From Thermobifida halotolerans (GTDB lineage Bacteria > Actinomycetota > Actinomycetes > Streptosporangiales > Streptosporangiaceae), in the NCBI RefSeq assembly GCF_003574835.2, contig NZ_CP063196.1, positions 4,774,001-4,838,000 on the forward strand: DNA of 64,000 nt. Direction: 5' to 3'. How positions within the stretch are numbered: the first letter of the stretch is position 1; every line of letters begins with the position of its first letter. Position numbers and translations under genes: made by a program. This document shows positions 47,174 through 55,367 of the stretch, piece after piece. The notes below the pieces were generated by a model that saw nothing but the letters and a program-made list of their open reading frames with translations, was not told the origin of the DNA and ran no database searches.

Positions 47174-48142
47174 ATGCCGTCGAAGAGGACGAAGAAGGGT
47201 CCCACCAAGGGCAGCGGCGGCAAGGGCCGCCGCGCGCTTGAGGGCAAGAAGGGCACACTTCCCGCCGAGAAGCGGCACTGGTACGCCGACAAGCAGCGGG
47301 CCAGGGCCGACCGGAGCGCCAGCAGGCCCGCGACACCGGTGCGTGTCGCGGGCGACAACGGGGCCGCGCTGCGCCGCCGGGACGGCTCGGAGCTGCTGAT
47401 CGGCCGCAACCCGGTGGTGGAGGCGCTGCGCGCCAGGGTGCCCGCGACGCGGCTGCTGCTGGCCAACAGCCTCGACCCCGACGAGCGGATCACCGAGGCC
47501 GCCAGGCTCGCCGGACAGCAGGGCGTCGCGGTCTCCGAGGTCACCCGGGCCGAACTGGACCGGCGCTGCGAGGGCAACGGGCTGCCCAAGGCCGCGCACC
47601 AGGGGATGATCCTCCAGGTGCGCCCCTACGAGTACTGGACGGCCGAGGACCTGCTCGACGAGGCGCGCAGGGGCGAGACGACCCCGCTGGCGGTCGCCCT
47701 GGACGGGGTCACCGACCCCCACAACCTGGGTGCGGTCGCGCGTTCGGCGGCGGCGTTCGGCGCGAACGGACTGCTGGTGCCCGAGCGGCGCGCCGCGGGC
47801 GTCACCACGGCCGCGTGGAAGGCGTCGGCGGGAACACTGGCCCGCCTGCCGGTGGCGCAGGTTGTCAACCTGACCCGCACGCTCAGGCAGTACCAGGAGG
47901 CGGGATTCTTCGTCGCCGGTCTGGACGCCGAGGGCGACACGGGTCTCGACCAGTTGGAGTTGGCCACCGAACCGCTCGTGGTCGTCGTGGGCTCCGAGGG
48001 CAGGGGGCTGTCCCGTCTGGTGCGTGAGACCTGCGACGTCGTGGTCTCCATCCCGATCCGAGGCGTGGAGTCCCTCAACGCCTCGGTGGCCGCCGGAGTG
48101 GCCCTCTACGAGGTGGCCCGCCGCCGCACGGCAGCGGAGTGA
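47174..48142 (+). CDS. rlmB: 23S rRNA (guanosine-2'-O-)-methyltransferase RlmB
   Basis: A 322-aa SpoU/TrmH-family enzyme. A basic Lys/Arg/Gly-rich N-terminal extension (about 65 residues) precedes the substrate-binding domain (GRNPVVEALRARVPATRLLLANS) and the knotted catalytic domain with motif 1 DGVTDPHNLGAVARSAAAFGA, motif 2 VVVVGSEGRGLSRLV and motif 3 IPIRGVESLNASVAAGVALYE. It methylates G2251-type ribose of 23S rRNA. ATG chosen at MPSKRTKKGP after GAGGAATCAGGAC. Confidence 0.95.
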   Translation: MPSKRTKKGPTKGSGGKGRRALEGKKGTLPAEKRHWYADKQRARADRSASRPATPVRVAGDNGAALRRRDGSELLIGRNPVVEALRARVPATRLLLANSLDPDERITEAARLAGQQGVAVSEVTRAELDRRCEGNGLPKAAHQGMILQVRPYEYWTAEDLLDEARRGETTPLAVALDGVTDPHNLGAVARSAAAFGANGLLVPERRAAGVTTAAWKASAGTLARLPVAQVVNLTRTLRQYQEAGFFVAGLDAEGDTGLDQLELATEPLVVVVGSEGRGLSRLVRETCDVVVSIPIRGVESLNASVAAGVALYEVARRRTAAE

Positions 48143-48183
48143 ACCCGAAACCGGTACCATTCCCCCTGGGTGTTCCGACACCG

Positions 48184-48259
48184 GCCGGCGTAGCTCAATT
48201 GGCAGAGCAGCCGCCTTGTAAGCGGCAGGTTAGGGGTTCAAGTCCCCTCGTCGGCTCCA
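48184..48259 (+). tRNA. tRNA-Thr (anticodon TGT), CCA encoded
   Basis: A 76-nt cloverleaf: acceptor GCCGGCG/CGTCGGC (with one G-T pair), D-arm GCTC...GAGC with loop AATTGGCA, anticodon stem GCCGC/GCGGC with loop CTTGTAA (anticodon TGT, decoding ACA), T-arm AGGGG/CCCCT with TTCAAGT loop, discriminator T and encoded CCA. Variable loop is 5 nt. Confidence 0.95.
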
Positions 48260-48345
48260 CTCGGGCAGCAGCGACGATCTTGCCGGAAGTGGGCTGTGAC
48301 CAGCGGTTCCGGCCCGTGTTCGTCAGGATCAACACTCCAGCCGTG

Positions 48346-48489
48346 GGCGACCGGCAGCGTCTGGAGGAGGTCGCCGCCGAGCTGGACTCGCGCCCACGCA
48401 AAGCGCTCGGCTGGGAGACCCCGGCCGAGCGCCTGGCCGTGGCCAGTCGATCAGCAGTGTTGCGACGCCCCCTCGAATTCGCCCTCTGA
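48346..48489 (+). pseudogene. IS30-type transposase C-terminal remnant
   Basis: About 47 codons ending at TGA read QRLEEVAAELDSRPRKALGWETPAERLA, matching the conserved C-terminal helix of IS30-family transposases (usually ELNxRPRKTLGWxTPAE). The rest of the transposase and any inverted repeats are missing. It lies about 90 bp after the tRNA-Thr gene and so marks an old insertion there. Confidence 0.7.
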
Positions 48490-48510
48490 GAGCGAGGGCT
48501 TTCTTCACAG

Positions 48511-49232
48511 CGGTTACAGACCGCCGGTGCGCACCGCAACCCAGCAGCCCCGCCCACTCGGCGGCCGGGAACTCCAGGTGCCCTTCCGCCGGGTGCTGCG
48601 AGTCGCGAACAGCAGTGGTGCCGGGCAGGTCGGCGATCTCCACGCAGTTCTGGCCGGTGTCCGTGCTGTGGCCGGACTTGCGCCAGTCGGTGATGTGGGA
48701 GTCCATCTCATCGGTGATCACCCAGACCCGCGGCGAGTTCGGACGGCCCAAGGTCTGCTTGTGCATCATCGGTGCCTCCACCCGCCGCTCCGCCTGGTCG
48801 TCGGGAGCGACGCCACCGCCCCTGACGAGTGCTCTGGCGTAGTTCGCGGTCTGGAGAACGCCAGGAATGACCGCCGGTTCGGACGTGCGAATCCGTGGCG
48901 CTTCGGTCTCCAGGTCGACATACGCCCGGAGCCGAGCACGTCCCGGTAACCAACCCACCACCCGGTCTGGGGTGCCTCCCGAGCCAGGCGCCGGTACGCC
49001 TCCCGGGTCTCCTGGCCGGTCACCCCGTACACGTCCAGCAGCGCCTGCACGTCGACGTCACGCAGCCTCAAGATCCTTCGCATCCCGATCCTGGTGACTC
49101 CGTCTCTGACCAGGCGCGCTCAGGACTGCGCTCCTTCGCTTCGGTGGCGGCCTGCTCCGCGGTCAAACCTCTGGCCTCGCACAGTCGGAGCAGGACGCGG
49201 GCGGTGCGCCGACGACGGAGCGCGGGACTGAC
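48511..49232 (-). pseudogene. Decayed XRE/DUF5753 regulator fused to DUF397
   Basis: Three pieces of one module lie in different frames. From the N-terminus: HTH (LRRRRTARVLLRLCEARGLTAEQAATEA, about 49110-49232), a second frame with VTRIGMRRILRLRDVDVQALLDVYGVTGQETREAYRRLAREAPQTGWW (about 48945-49090), and a third frame with DUF5753 (EPAVIPGVLQTANYARAL, about 48750-48960) that runs directly into DUF397 (WRKSGHSTDTGQNCVEIADLP, GHLEFPAAEWAGLL). So there are at least two frameshifts, plus an internal deletion of about 130 codons of DUF5753 that fused it to DUF397. The DUF397 stop is also lost. This is clearly not functional. Confidence 0.8.
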
Positions 49233-50120
49233 AGCCGATTCGGTCCGGGTCCTCTTCCGGGGGCGGCGTGGACCTTCAGATCCTACGGTCGCGGATTTCG
49301 CCCGTGTCCTGCTCCCACAGGGCACCTGTCTCCCAGGAGTGCCATGCGTCTGCTGGCCATGTCCGCCACGCTGCTGGCTGCGGTCCTCGCGCGTCCGACG
49401 CCTCACGAGAAATCCCACCGCCGAAGTCCAGCGAGCCCTCGCCCCGCCCGGAGGGAAAAGGACGATCCCTCCCCGGCCCCGAACCGACTCCGAAGCTGCC
49501 GCGCCTCGCGGCCGAAGGGGACCTCGGCATCGGTTGAGGCCGGTGAACCAGGCACCAGGATGCGCGTCGGCCGGGAGGTCCGGCAGCTCTGTCCTTTCCT
49601 CACCGGGACTCGAGCGTCCGACTCCGCGGCGGGCGCGGGCGCGGGCTCGGGCCGGGGAGGGGAGGCAGTCCACCCCAGCCGTCCGGGGCGGGCTCCCACG
49701 GGCAACCCGTGGCGCCCACCCCAGGGGCCGAACTGGAATACCCCTGGCCCGGGACCGGTTCGCGGCCCCCGTACCCCCCATGAGCACCCCACCGCCAGAA
49801 CCCGGAAAAATCATGCGGCACCGGGCCAGTACACCCAGTTCTTCGTGGAGTTGCCGCCGCCCCCCGCACACCGCCCCGTCCGAAACCCGTTTTCCCGTTC
49901 GGTGCGCGGTGAGTCGGACACTGCCAATCTGGGGTGTTTATCGCGGTCACGCTCGGACAGTGGGCAGTTCTTCCCGGTCAGCGCGGACCGGTCGAGCAAG
50001 ACCGAATTTTTACCCGCCGGAAAGGGTCTGTCCGTATTGCGGCCGAGTGAGATCCCCGCCGGTCGGGGTATCCGGGGGGATGGGTTTCCGCGAATCCGGG
50101 AGACGAAAAGGGGGAGACGT
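49233..50120. other. 890-bp region without a supported gene
   Basis: Open frames run through this GC-rich stretch on both strands, but none shows a recognisable product, conserved motif or ribosome site; their composition (Pro/Arg/Gly-rich) is that of shadow frames. The last 200 bp are AT-richer and likely hold the promoter of the beta-lactamase-fold gene; it includes AAGACCGAATTTTTA at 49998-50012, identical to 5393-5407 before bkdA. Confidence 0.4.
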
Positions 50121-51140
50121 GTGCGTGACGGGGAGTGGGTAGCGGGCACCGGCGCGGAGTTGCGAGGGGTCCTCAAGGTCATGGTCGACGCCGGATGGCT
50201 GCCCGGCGGCGTGGCGGTGGTCGGCTCCGGAGGGCTGTGGGAGTTCATCGCGATCGGCCGCGTCGGCATCGAGTGCGGGGAGGCGGTCACCGCACCCGAC
50301 ACGTACTACGACGTGGCCGGGCTCACCCAGGTCATGGCTACCTGGCCGCTGGTCGGGCGGGCGGTCGCCGAAGGCATGCTGGACCTCGACGCGCCCATGT
50401 CCCACTACTTCCCCGGCAGCTATCCGGGGGGCGCGGTGACCGCCCGGCAGATCCTCACGCACACCTCCCGCCTGAACCCGGTGACCTGGTTGGAACGCTA
50501 CGTCGGCACCGACCAGCCACTGGCCGAGGCGATCCTCTCCGAGGAACTGGAGGAACCCGGATACCGCTCCACCGACCGAGGCTTCATCCTGCTCGGCCTC
50601 CTGTTGGAACACCTGCACCGGCAGCCCCTGGACCAGCTCGCGGACGACCTGTGGCGGCACATCGGCCTGACGGAGACCCGCTACGGCCCGCTGCCGCGCA
50701 CCGCGTCGGTGGCCCCCACCGAGCGCCGCATCCCGGGCGTGGCGGCCACCTGGGGGGTGGTGCACGACGAGAGCGCGGCCCTCATGGGCGGTGTCGCGGG
50801 GCACGCCGGGGTTTTCAGCACAGCCACCGACCTGGGGATCTTCGCCCGAGGCCTGCTGGCGTGGCACGCGGGCGAGCACGGCGTCACCCCGTTCACCAGC
50901 TTCGTGCGGCAGAGTTGGCTGCCGCACCGGGCGGTCGACTCCCGGTTCGCCCGCGGCCTGGCGTGGAAGGTCACCGACGACGGCCTCGTCTACCACAACG
51001 GACTCACCGGGACGAGCCTGTTCCTGCACCCGTCCACCGGACGCTACGTCGGCCTGCTCACCAACGCCATCCACTACGGACGCCGCCGCCCCGGCCTGTG
51101 CGACCTCAGGGCGGCCGTCCGTTCGGCGTTCACCGGCTGA
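50121..51140 (+). CDS. Beta-lactamase/serine-esterase-fold protein without catalytic residues
   Basis: The 339-aa product follows the class C beta-lactamase/EstB fold: ITIGKV-like start, the region TYYDVAGLTQVMATWPLVG (62-80), MSHYFPG, the helix FILLGLLLEHL, the turn WGVVHDESAALMGGVAGHAGVFST and the third box YHNGLTGTSLFLHP. In place of the catalytic SxTK the sequence is G67-L-T-Q70. The YxN/YSD Tyr seems replaced by Ser150. Only the HxG box is kept. So it is probably not a hydrolase but a binding or regulatory protein. GTG start with GGGGGAG. Its stop overlaps the convergent subtilase-like gene by 11 bp. Confidence 0.85.
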   Translation: MRDGEWVAGTGAELRGVLKVMVDAGWLPGGVAVVGSGGLWEFIAIGRVGIECGEAVTAPDTYYDVAGLTQVMATWPLVGRAVAEGMLDLDAPMSHYFPGSYPGGAVTARQILTHTSRLNPVTWLERYVGTDQPLAEAILSEELEEPGYRSTDRGFILLGLLLEHLHRQPLDQLADDLWRHIGLTETRYGPLPRTASVAPTERRIPGVAATWGVVHDESAALMGGVAGHAGVFSTATDLGIFARGLLAWHAGEHGVTPFTSFVRQSWLPHRAVDSRFARGLAWKVTDDGLVYHNGLTGTSLFLHPSTGRYVGLLTNAIHYGRRRPGLCDLRAAVRSAFTG

Positions 51141-52359
51141 CGCCGCGCCGCCCGCGTCCGCGACGGCGCCGCCCCCGGACCGGGCGCCTGCCGGACTCCG
51201 CCGTCGACTCCGGTTCCCGTCGGGGAAGGTCATAGGGGTTGGCGGAGCGCCGCCACAGCACCACCAGGCCCACCACGGCCATCAGGACCAGAAGCGCGGT
51301 GCCGCCCGCCCACAGCACCCACCGGGGAACAAGCGGGTCGTCGGCGAGCTGCTCGGCGAGCTCCGGGTCGAAGGGAGGCACGTTCTCGGCGGTCGTCCCG
51401 GCGGCGGCCATCGCCCCCGAGGCGCTCAGTGTTCCCGCTCCGTAGCCGGGCTGTCCCTGTTCGGCGGGGGCCTCGGCGCCCTCGGTGAGCGCCTCGACGA
51501 CCTGGTGCGGCTGTAGCTGCGGGTACTCGGCGCGGATCAGCGCGGCCACCCCGGCGGTGAACGCCGCCGCCGCGTCGCTGCCGGTGACGGTCGTGTAGCC
51601 GCCCTCCGCGTCCAGGACGGTGATCTCCTCCCCCGGAGCGGTCAACGCGATGTGCTCCCCGCGACTGGAGAAGTCCGAGAGCGTCCCGTCGGAGCCCACC
51701 GATCCCACCGCCAGCACACCCGGGTAGGCGGCCGGATAGCCGGCCTCGCCGTCCGCGCCGCCCGAGACGATGACGACCACACCGTTGTCCAGAGCGTAGT
51801 CGACCGCCTCCCGCTCGGCGTCGTCGGCCTGCGCGGAGAAGCCGCCGGCGGCGAGCGGAATGCTGACGACCTGCGCGCCCTCGTCCACGGCGCGGCGGAT
51901 GCCCTCGGCGAGCGCACCCGGTTCGACCGCGGCGCGTTCCGGTCCGTCCGCCTCGGTCGCGATCCGGATCGACAGGATCTCCGCCTGCGGCGCCACCCCC
52001 ATGGCGCCGCCGGTGTGCTCGACGCCGTGCCCGCTCGCGGCGATGATCCCGGCCATCATCGTGCCGTGCACGCCGTAGCCGTCACTGCCGGGATCCGGGT
52101 CCTGGCCGGTGAGGTCGGGACCGACCGTGACCGAATCCAGGTCGGGATGGTCGGTGACCACCCCGGTGTCCAGCAGGGCGACGGTGACGCCGGAGCCCCG
52201 GGACTCCTCCCACGCCTCGTCCACGCCGATCCTGTCCAGTCCCCACTGGTCGACACCCAGGTCCGCGACGTCCGCCGCCGACGGGGCGGCCAGCGGGCCG
52301 GCGGCCAACGCCGCGCAGACGCCCAGAGCGACGAGCGTCCTGGTCCGTGTCGTGCGCAT
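51130..52359 (-). CDS. Subtilase-fold protein (mycosin-like) lacking the catalytic serine
   Basis: A 409-aa exported, membrane-anchored S8 protein: signal peptide (LVALGVCAALAAGPLAAPSAA), subtilase domain with Asp64 (ALLDTGV) and His98 (GVHGTMMAG), then at the serine motif GSDAAAAFTAG: Asp262 replaces the nucleophile Ser of GTSMAAP, and the oxyanion Asn is Ala202 (SGGADGEAGYPA). A C-terminal TM (WVLWAGGTALLVLMAVVGLVVLW) and a basic cytosolic tail follow, as in MycP of type VII secretion. No other ESX gene is in the window. The product is a pseudoprotease, perhaps a scaffold. Confidence 0.88.
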   Translation of the reverse strand: MRTTRTRTLVALGVCAALAAGPLAAPSAADVADLGVDQWGLDRIGVDEAWEESRGSGVTVALLDTGVVTDHPDLDSVTVGPDLTGQDPDPGSDGYGVHGTMMAGIIAASGHGVEHTGGAMGVAPQAEILSIRIATEADGPERAAVEPGALAEGIRRAVDEGAQVVSIPLAAGGFSAQADDAEREAVDYALDNGVVVIVSGGADGEAGYPAAYPGVLAVGSVGSDGTLSDFSSRGEHIALTAPGEEITVLDAEGGYTTVTGSDAAAAFTAGVAALIRAEYPQLQPHQVVEALTEGAEAPAEQGQPGYGAGTLSASGAMAAAGTTAENVPPFDPELAEQLADDPLVPRWVLWAGGTALLVLMAVVGLVVLWRRSANPYDLPRREPESTAESGRRPVRGRRRRGRGRRGVSR

Positions 52360-52432
52360 GGCGACTCAAACCTCCCCGACGGCCGATGACCTCTGACGTG
52401 CGCGCTCCGGCCGGGACTGCCGTGGGCGCATG

Positions 52433-53278
52433 TCATTCTTTCACGTGCTTTGTGCTGGTCAGTGTCAGTTCCACGGGCACCCCCACCCGCAGCCCGAGCA
52501 GTTCGGCCGCGCTCGCGCCGTTCACGGCCAGGGCCAGCCGCCCGGCGGAGTCGGTCAACAGCAGCGGTTCGCCTCCGGGCACCGCGCCGAAGGTCGGGGC
52601 GACGGCGAGCGTCCGCGGACCGGTGGGCAGCAGCACGGTGATCCGGTCGGGCGGCTCCGCCCCGCCCAGGGCGGCCCGCAGGTCCTCGGGGAACAGCGAC
52701 AGTTGGCAGTTGCCGAACCGGTCGACGGCGTGCACCTCGCCCCGGACCGCTCCCGCGACGACCTCCCGGCGCGGTTCGGGCAGCCGCACCAGGCCCGCCG
52801 GGTCCACCGCGCGACCGGCCGCGGTCAGCGGCAGCCCGGCGGCGATCCGTGCCCCGACGGGGGCGTAGACGTCCCGGCCGTGGAAGGTGCGCGACACCGG
52901 ATGCCGCCACAGCGACCCGTTGGTCAACTCCACGGCCGACTCGATCCCGCCGAGCGCCTCCGCCGCCCAGACCAGCAGCCCGTTGTCCGGACCGACCAGC
53001 ACGTGTCCTCCGGCGGCGAGCGCGACACTGCGCCGCTCGGTGCCCACCCCGGGGTCCACCACGCACACGTGCACCGCGTCCGGCAGTTCGGGGGCGGTGT
53101 CGGCCAGCACGGTCGCGCCGCACCGCACGTCCCCCGGCGGGATCTCGTGGGTGATGTCGATCACCGGCACCCCGGGGGCGTGCCGCAGCATCTGGCCGCG
53201 GCAGGCGGCCACGAAACCGTCCCGTGTTCCGTAGTCGGTGAGGAAGGACAGGCAACTGTGACCTTCGCGGTTAGTCAT
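52433..53278 (-). CDS. SAM hydroxide adenosyltransferase (DUF62/SAM hydrolase)
   Basis: A 281-aa enzyme of the fluorinase/chlorinase fold that hydrolyses S-adenosylmethionine to adenosine and methionine. Motifs: SFLTDYGTRDGFVAACRGQM, IDITHEIPPGDVRCGA, VVDPGVGTERRSVALAA with VGPDNGLL, FHGRDVYAP, and VHAVDRFGNCQLSLF. The Asp-Arg-His triad of hydrolases is consistent: Asp in TDYG, Arg in TERR, His in FHGRD. ATG at 53278 after GGGAGAACC is preferred over one 8 codons upstream. It is upstream of the pseudo-subtilase gene, 73 bp apart on the same strand. Confidence 0.9.
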   Translation of the reverse strand: MTNREGHSCLSFLTDYGTRDGFVAACRGQMLRHAPGVPVIDITHEIPPGDVRCGATVLADTAPELPDAVHVCVVDPGVGTERRSVALAAGGHVLVGPDNGLLVWAAEALGGIESAVELTNGSLWRHPVSRTFHGRDVYAPVGARIAAGLPLTAAGRAVDPAGLVRLPEPRREVVAGAVRGEVHAVDRFGNCQLSLFPEDLRAALGGAEPPDRITVLLPTGPRTLAVAPTFGAVPGGEPLLLTDSAGRLALAVNGASAAELLGLRVGVPVELTLTSTKHVKE

Positions 53279-53349
53279 TCGGAGGTTCTCCCTGATTCCC
53301 ACCTGGAGTCGCTACGATAAATCGCCCGATCCGGACGAGGAGGCGTCCA

Positions 53350-53673
53350 ATGTCAGATGCCGGACCCAGAGAACAGGACCCGCCCGATCGCGCCCCCCGG
53401 CGATCGGCGTCCGCTGACCAGACCCGACTCGACGAACGCGACCAGCGCATCCTCGCCTTCGAACGCCAGTGGTGGAAGCTCGAAGGCTCCAAGGAGCAGG
53501 CCATCCGCGACGAGTTCGGTTTCTCACCCACCCGCTACTACCAGATCCTCAACGGCCTCATCGACCGCCCCGAGGCGCTCGTCTTCGACCCGATGACCGT
53601 CAAACGTCTCCGCAGGAGGCGCGCCGACCGGCGGCGGCAGCGCGTCGCCCGGAAACTCGGCATCCGACTCTAG
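53350..53673 (+). CDS. DUF3263 protein
   Basis: A 107-aa soluble basic protein with the DUF3263 core: LDERDQRILAFERQWWKLEGSKEQAIRDEFGFSPTRYYQILNGLIDRPEAL, then a strongly basic tail (KRLRRRRADRRRQRVARK). The middle looks like a helix-turn-helix, and the tail would bind nucleic acid. Widespread and uncharacterised in actinobacteria. ATG has GAGGAGG upstream. Confidence 0.9.
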   Translation: MSDAGPREQDPPDRAPRRSASADQTRLDERDQRILAFERQWWKLEGSKEQAIRDEFGFSPTRYYQILNGLIDRPEALVFDPMTVKRLRRRRADRRRQRVARKLGIRL

Positions 53674-53784
53674 GCGCGTCCACCGGACGTGCCCGGACCC
53701 GCGGCGCGCCCCGGGCGGGGGTTCCGCCGCGGCCGGTTCGGGGCATACCCCCCACCGTCCAGTCCACCGAGTGGAAAGCCGCCC

Positions 53785-54603
53785 ATGTCTCTTCTCCAAC
53801 CGACAACCGAGAGCGGCAGGGCCGCGCTCGACCGCATCCGCGCCGAGCCCGACCGCGCCGTCCTCGCGTTCGACTTCGACGGAACCCTCGCGCCGATCGT
53901 GCCCGACCCGCGCGACTCCAGGGCCCATCCCGGCGCGGTCGCGGCGCTGCGCGCCCTGGCCGAACGGGTGCGCGCGGTCGCCGTCATCACCGGACGCCCC
54001 GCCGCGGTGGCCGTCGAGTACGGCGGGCTCGACACGGTACCGGGGATCACCGTGCTCGGCCACTACGGCCGCGAGCGCTGGGAGGACGGTCGGCTCGCCG
54101 TGCCCGACCCGCCGCCCGGCGTGTCCACGGTGCGCGCGGCGCTGCCCGGGGTGCTCAAGCGGGTCGGCGCGCCCGACGGCACCTGGATCGAGGACAAGGA
54201 CCACGCGCTGGCCGTGCACACCCGGCGCACCGCCGACCCCGACGCCGCTCTGGAACTGCTGCGCGCCCCGCTGGCGGACCTGGCCGAACGGTCGGGGCTC
54301 GCGGTGGAGCCGGGCCGCATGGTCATCGAACTGCGTCCGCCCGGCATGGACAAGGGCGCGGCGCTGACCGACCTGGCCGCCGCCACCGGGGCGGGGGCGG
54401 TGCTGTACGCGGGCGACGACCTGGGCGACCTCGCCGCCTACGACGCGGTGGAGCGGCTGCGGGACCGCGGCGTGGCCGGGTTCAGGCTGTGCAGCGGCTC
54501 CACCGAGGTCACCGAACTCGCCAAGCGCGCCGACCTGGTGGTGGCCGGACCTTCGGGGGTGGTGGAGTTCCTGGAGGAGCTGGTGGCGGACCTGGGTGGT
54601 TGA
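53785..54603 (+). CDS. otsB: Trehalose-6-phosphate phosphatase
   Basis: A 272-aa HAD-family phosphatase: motif I AFDFDGTLAPIV (nucleophile and general acid Asp), motif II VITGRPAA, cap domain with HYGRERWEDGRL and EDKDHALAVH, motif IV LYAGDDLGDLAAYDA. It removes the phosphate from trehalose-6-phosphate made by OtsA, encoded 0.8 kb away on the opposite strand. The ATG at MSLLQPTTES has no clear ribosome site in the 20 bp upstream (GGAAAGCCGCCC). Confidence 0.92.
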   Translation: MSLLQPTTESGRAALDRIRAEPDRAVLAFDFDGTLAPIVPDPRDSRAHPGAVAALRALAERVRAVAVITGRPAAVAVEYGGLDTVPGITVLGHYGRERWEDGRLAVPDPPPGVSTVRAALPGVLKRVGAPDGTWIEDKDHALAVHTRRTADPDAALELLRAPLADLAERSGLAVEPGRMVIELRPPGMDKGAALTDLAAATGAGAVLYAGDDLGDLAAYDAVERLRDRGVAGFRLCSGSTEVTELAKRADLVVAGPSGVVEFLEELVADLGG

Positions 54604-54620
54604 GCCGACCGGGTCCCGGA

Positions 54621-55238
54621 TCAGTCGGCGGCGTCGGTCCCGGCGCCGCCGATGCGCTGCCGCCACGGGCCGTCGGCCAGCAGCCAGTGCGGGACGGTCC
54701 GCACCGGGAACGGCACGTCCGTGGCGAGGACGTTCTCGCCGAACACCTGCGCGTGCTCGACGTAGCGGTCGCCGTCGAGCCGGAACTCGGCGATGCCGGG
54801 CTTGTCGGCGGACGGGTTGACGATCCAGTACGAGGCGATGCCGAACTCGGCGTACTCGCGCAGCCTGGTGTGGTGGTCGCGGAACACGCTCTCGGGCGAG
54901 ACCACCTCGACCGCGAGCAGCGGCGGCCGGGTGAGGTAGGGCTTCTCGAAGTCCTCGGCGCGGATCACCGCGAGGTCGGGGATGCGGTGGTGGGTGCCCT
55001 CGGCGTTGAGGTTGAGCCCCGGCCCGGTCAGCACCATGAAATCGTCGGGCGCGTTCACGCCCAGGTGGACCATCAGCCGCGACTCGATGAGTGTGTGAAC
55101 GGAGAGCGGTGCGGGCGACACGTCAAGCCGCCCCTCGACCAGTTCGTACCTGCGGCCGTCGTCGGGCATCCGCCGCAGGTCCTCCACGGTCAGCGGCCGG
55201 TGCGGGGTGTGTGTCTCGCCAGCGCTCATGAGTGTCAT
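54621..55238 (-). CDS. Uma2 family (DUF820) restriction-nuclease-fold protein
   Basis: A 205-aa PD-(D/E)XK-fold protein: the N-terminal LTVEDLRRMPDDGRRYELVEGRLDVSPAP, then HHRIPDLAVIR (active-site Asp) and PPLLAVEVVSPES (Glu). The usual Lys of ExK is Val here (EVV), as in most actinobacterial Uma2 proteins, so whether it cuts DNA is unknown. Streptomycetes and relatives carry many copies. ATG at 55238 is preferred for its GGGAGG spacing. Convergent with otsB, only 17 bp apart. Confidence 0.85.
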   Translation of the reverse strand: MTLMSAGETHTPHRPLTVEDLRRMPDDGRRYELVEGRLDVSPAPLSVHTLIESRLMVHLGVNAPDDFMVLTGPGLNLNAEGTHHRIPDLAVIRAEDFEKPYLTRPPLLAVEVVSPESVFRDHHTRLREYAEFGIASYWIVNPSADKPGIAEFRLDGDRYVEHAQVFGENVLATDVPFPVRTVPHWLLADGPWRQRIGGAGTDAAD

Positions 55239-55319
55239 CGTGCCTCCCATCACTCACGGAAGCCAGTATGGCGACGGAGGGTGACGGCGGAGGTGCTTTT
55301 CCGGAATCTGTGGACAACT

Positions 55320-55362
55320 TCCCTCCGGCGCCGGGGCCGTGCCGCACCCGGCGCCGGAGGGA
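55320..55362 (-). terminator. Terminator of otsA
   Basis: CCCTCCGGCGCCGG (55321-55334) pairs perfectly with 55348-55361, with an extra T-A pair (55320/55362). Downstream of otsA on the minus strand. Confidence 0.8.
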
Positions 55363-55367
55363 GGCGG

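Noticed and set aside
49344-50120. N-terminal extension of the beta-lactamase-fold frame by 259 codons
   Set aside because: Its composition is Pro/Arg/Ser-rich without a fold, homology begins after the GTG at 50121, and that GTG has a good ribosome site.
50121-52359. Type VII secretion locus
   Set aside because: The subtilase-like gene resembles MycP, but no EccB/C/D/E, WXG100 or PE/PPE-like gene is present in the window.
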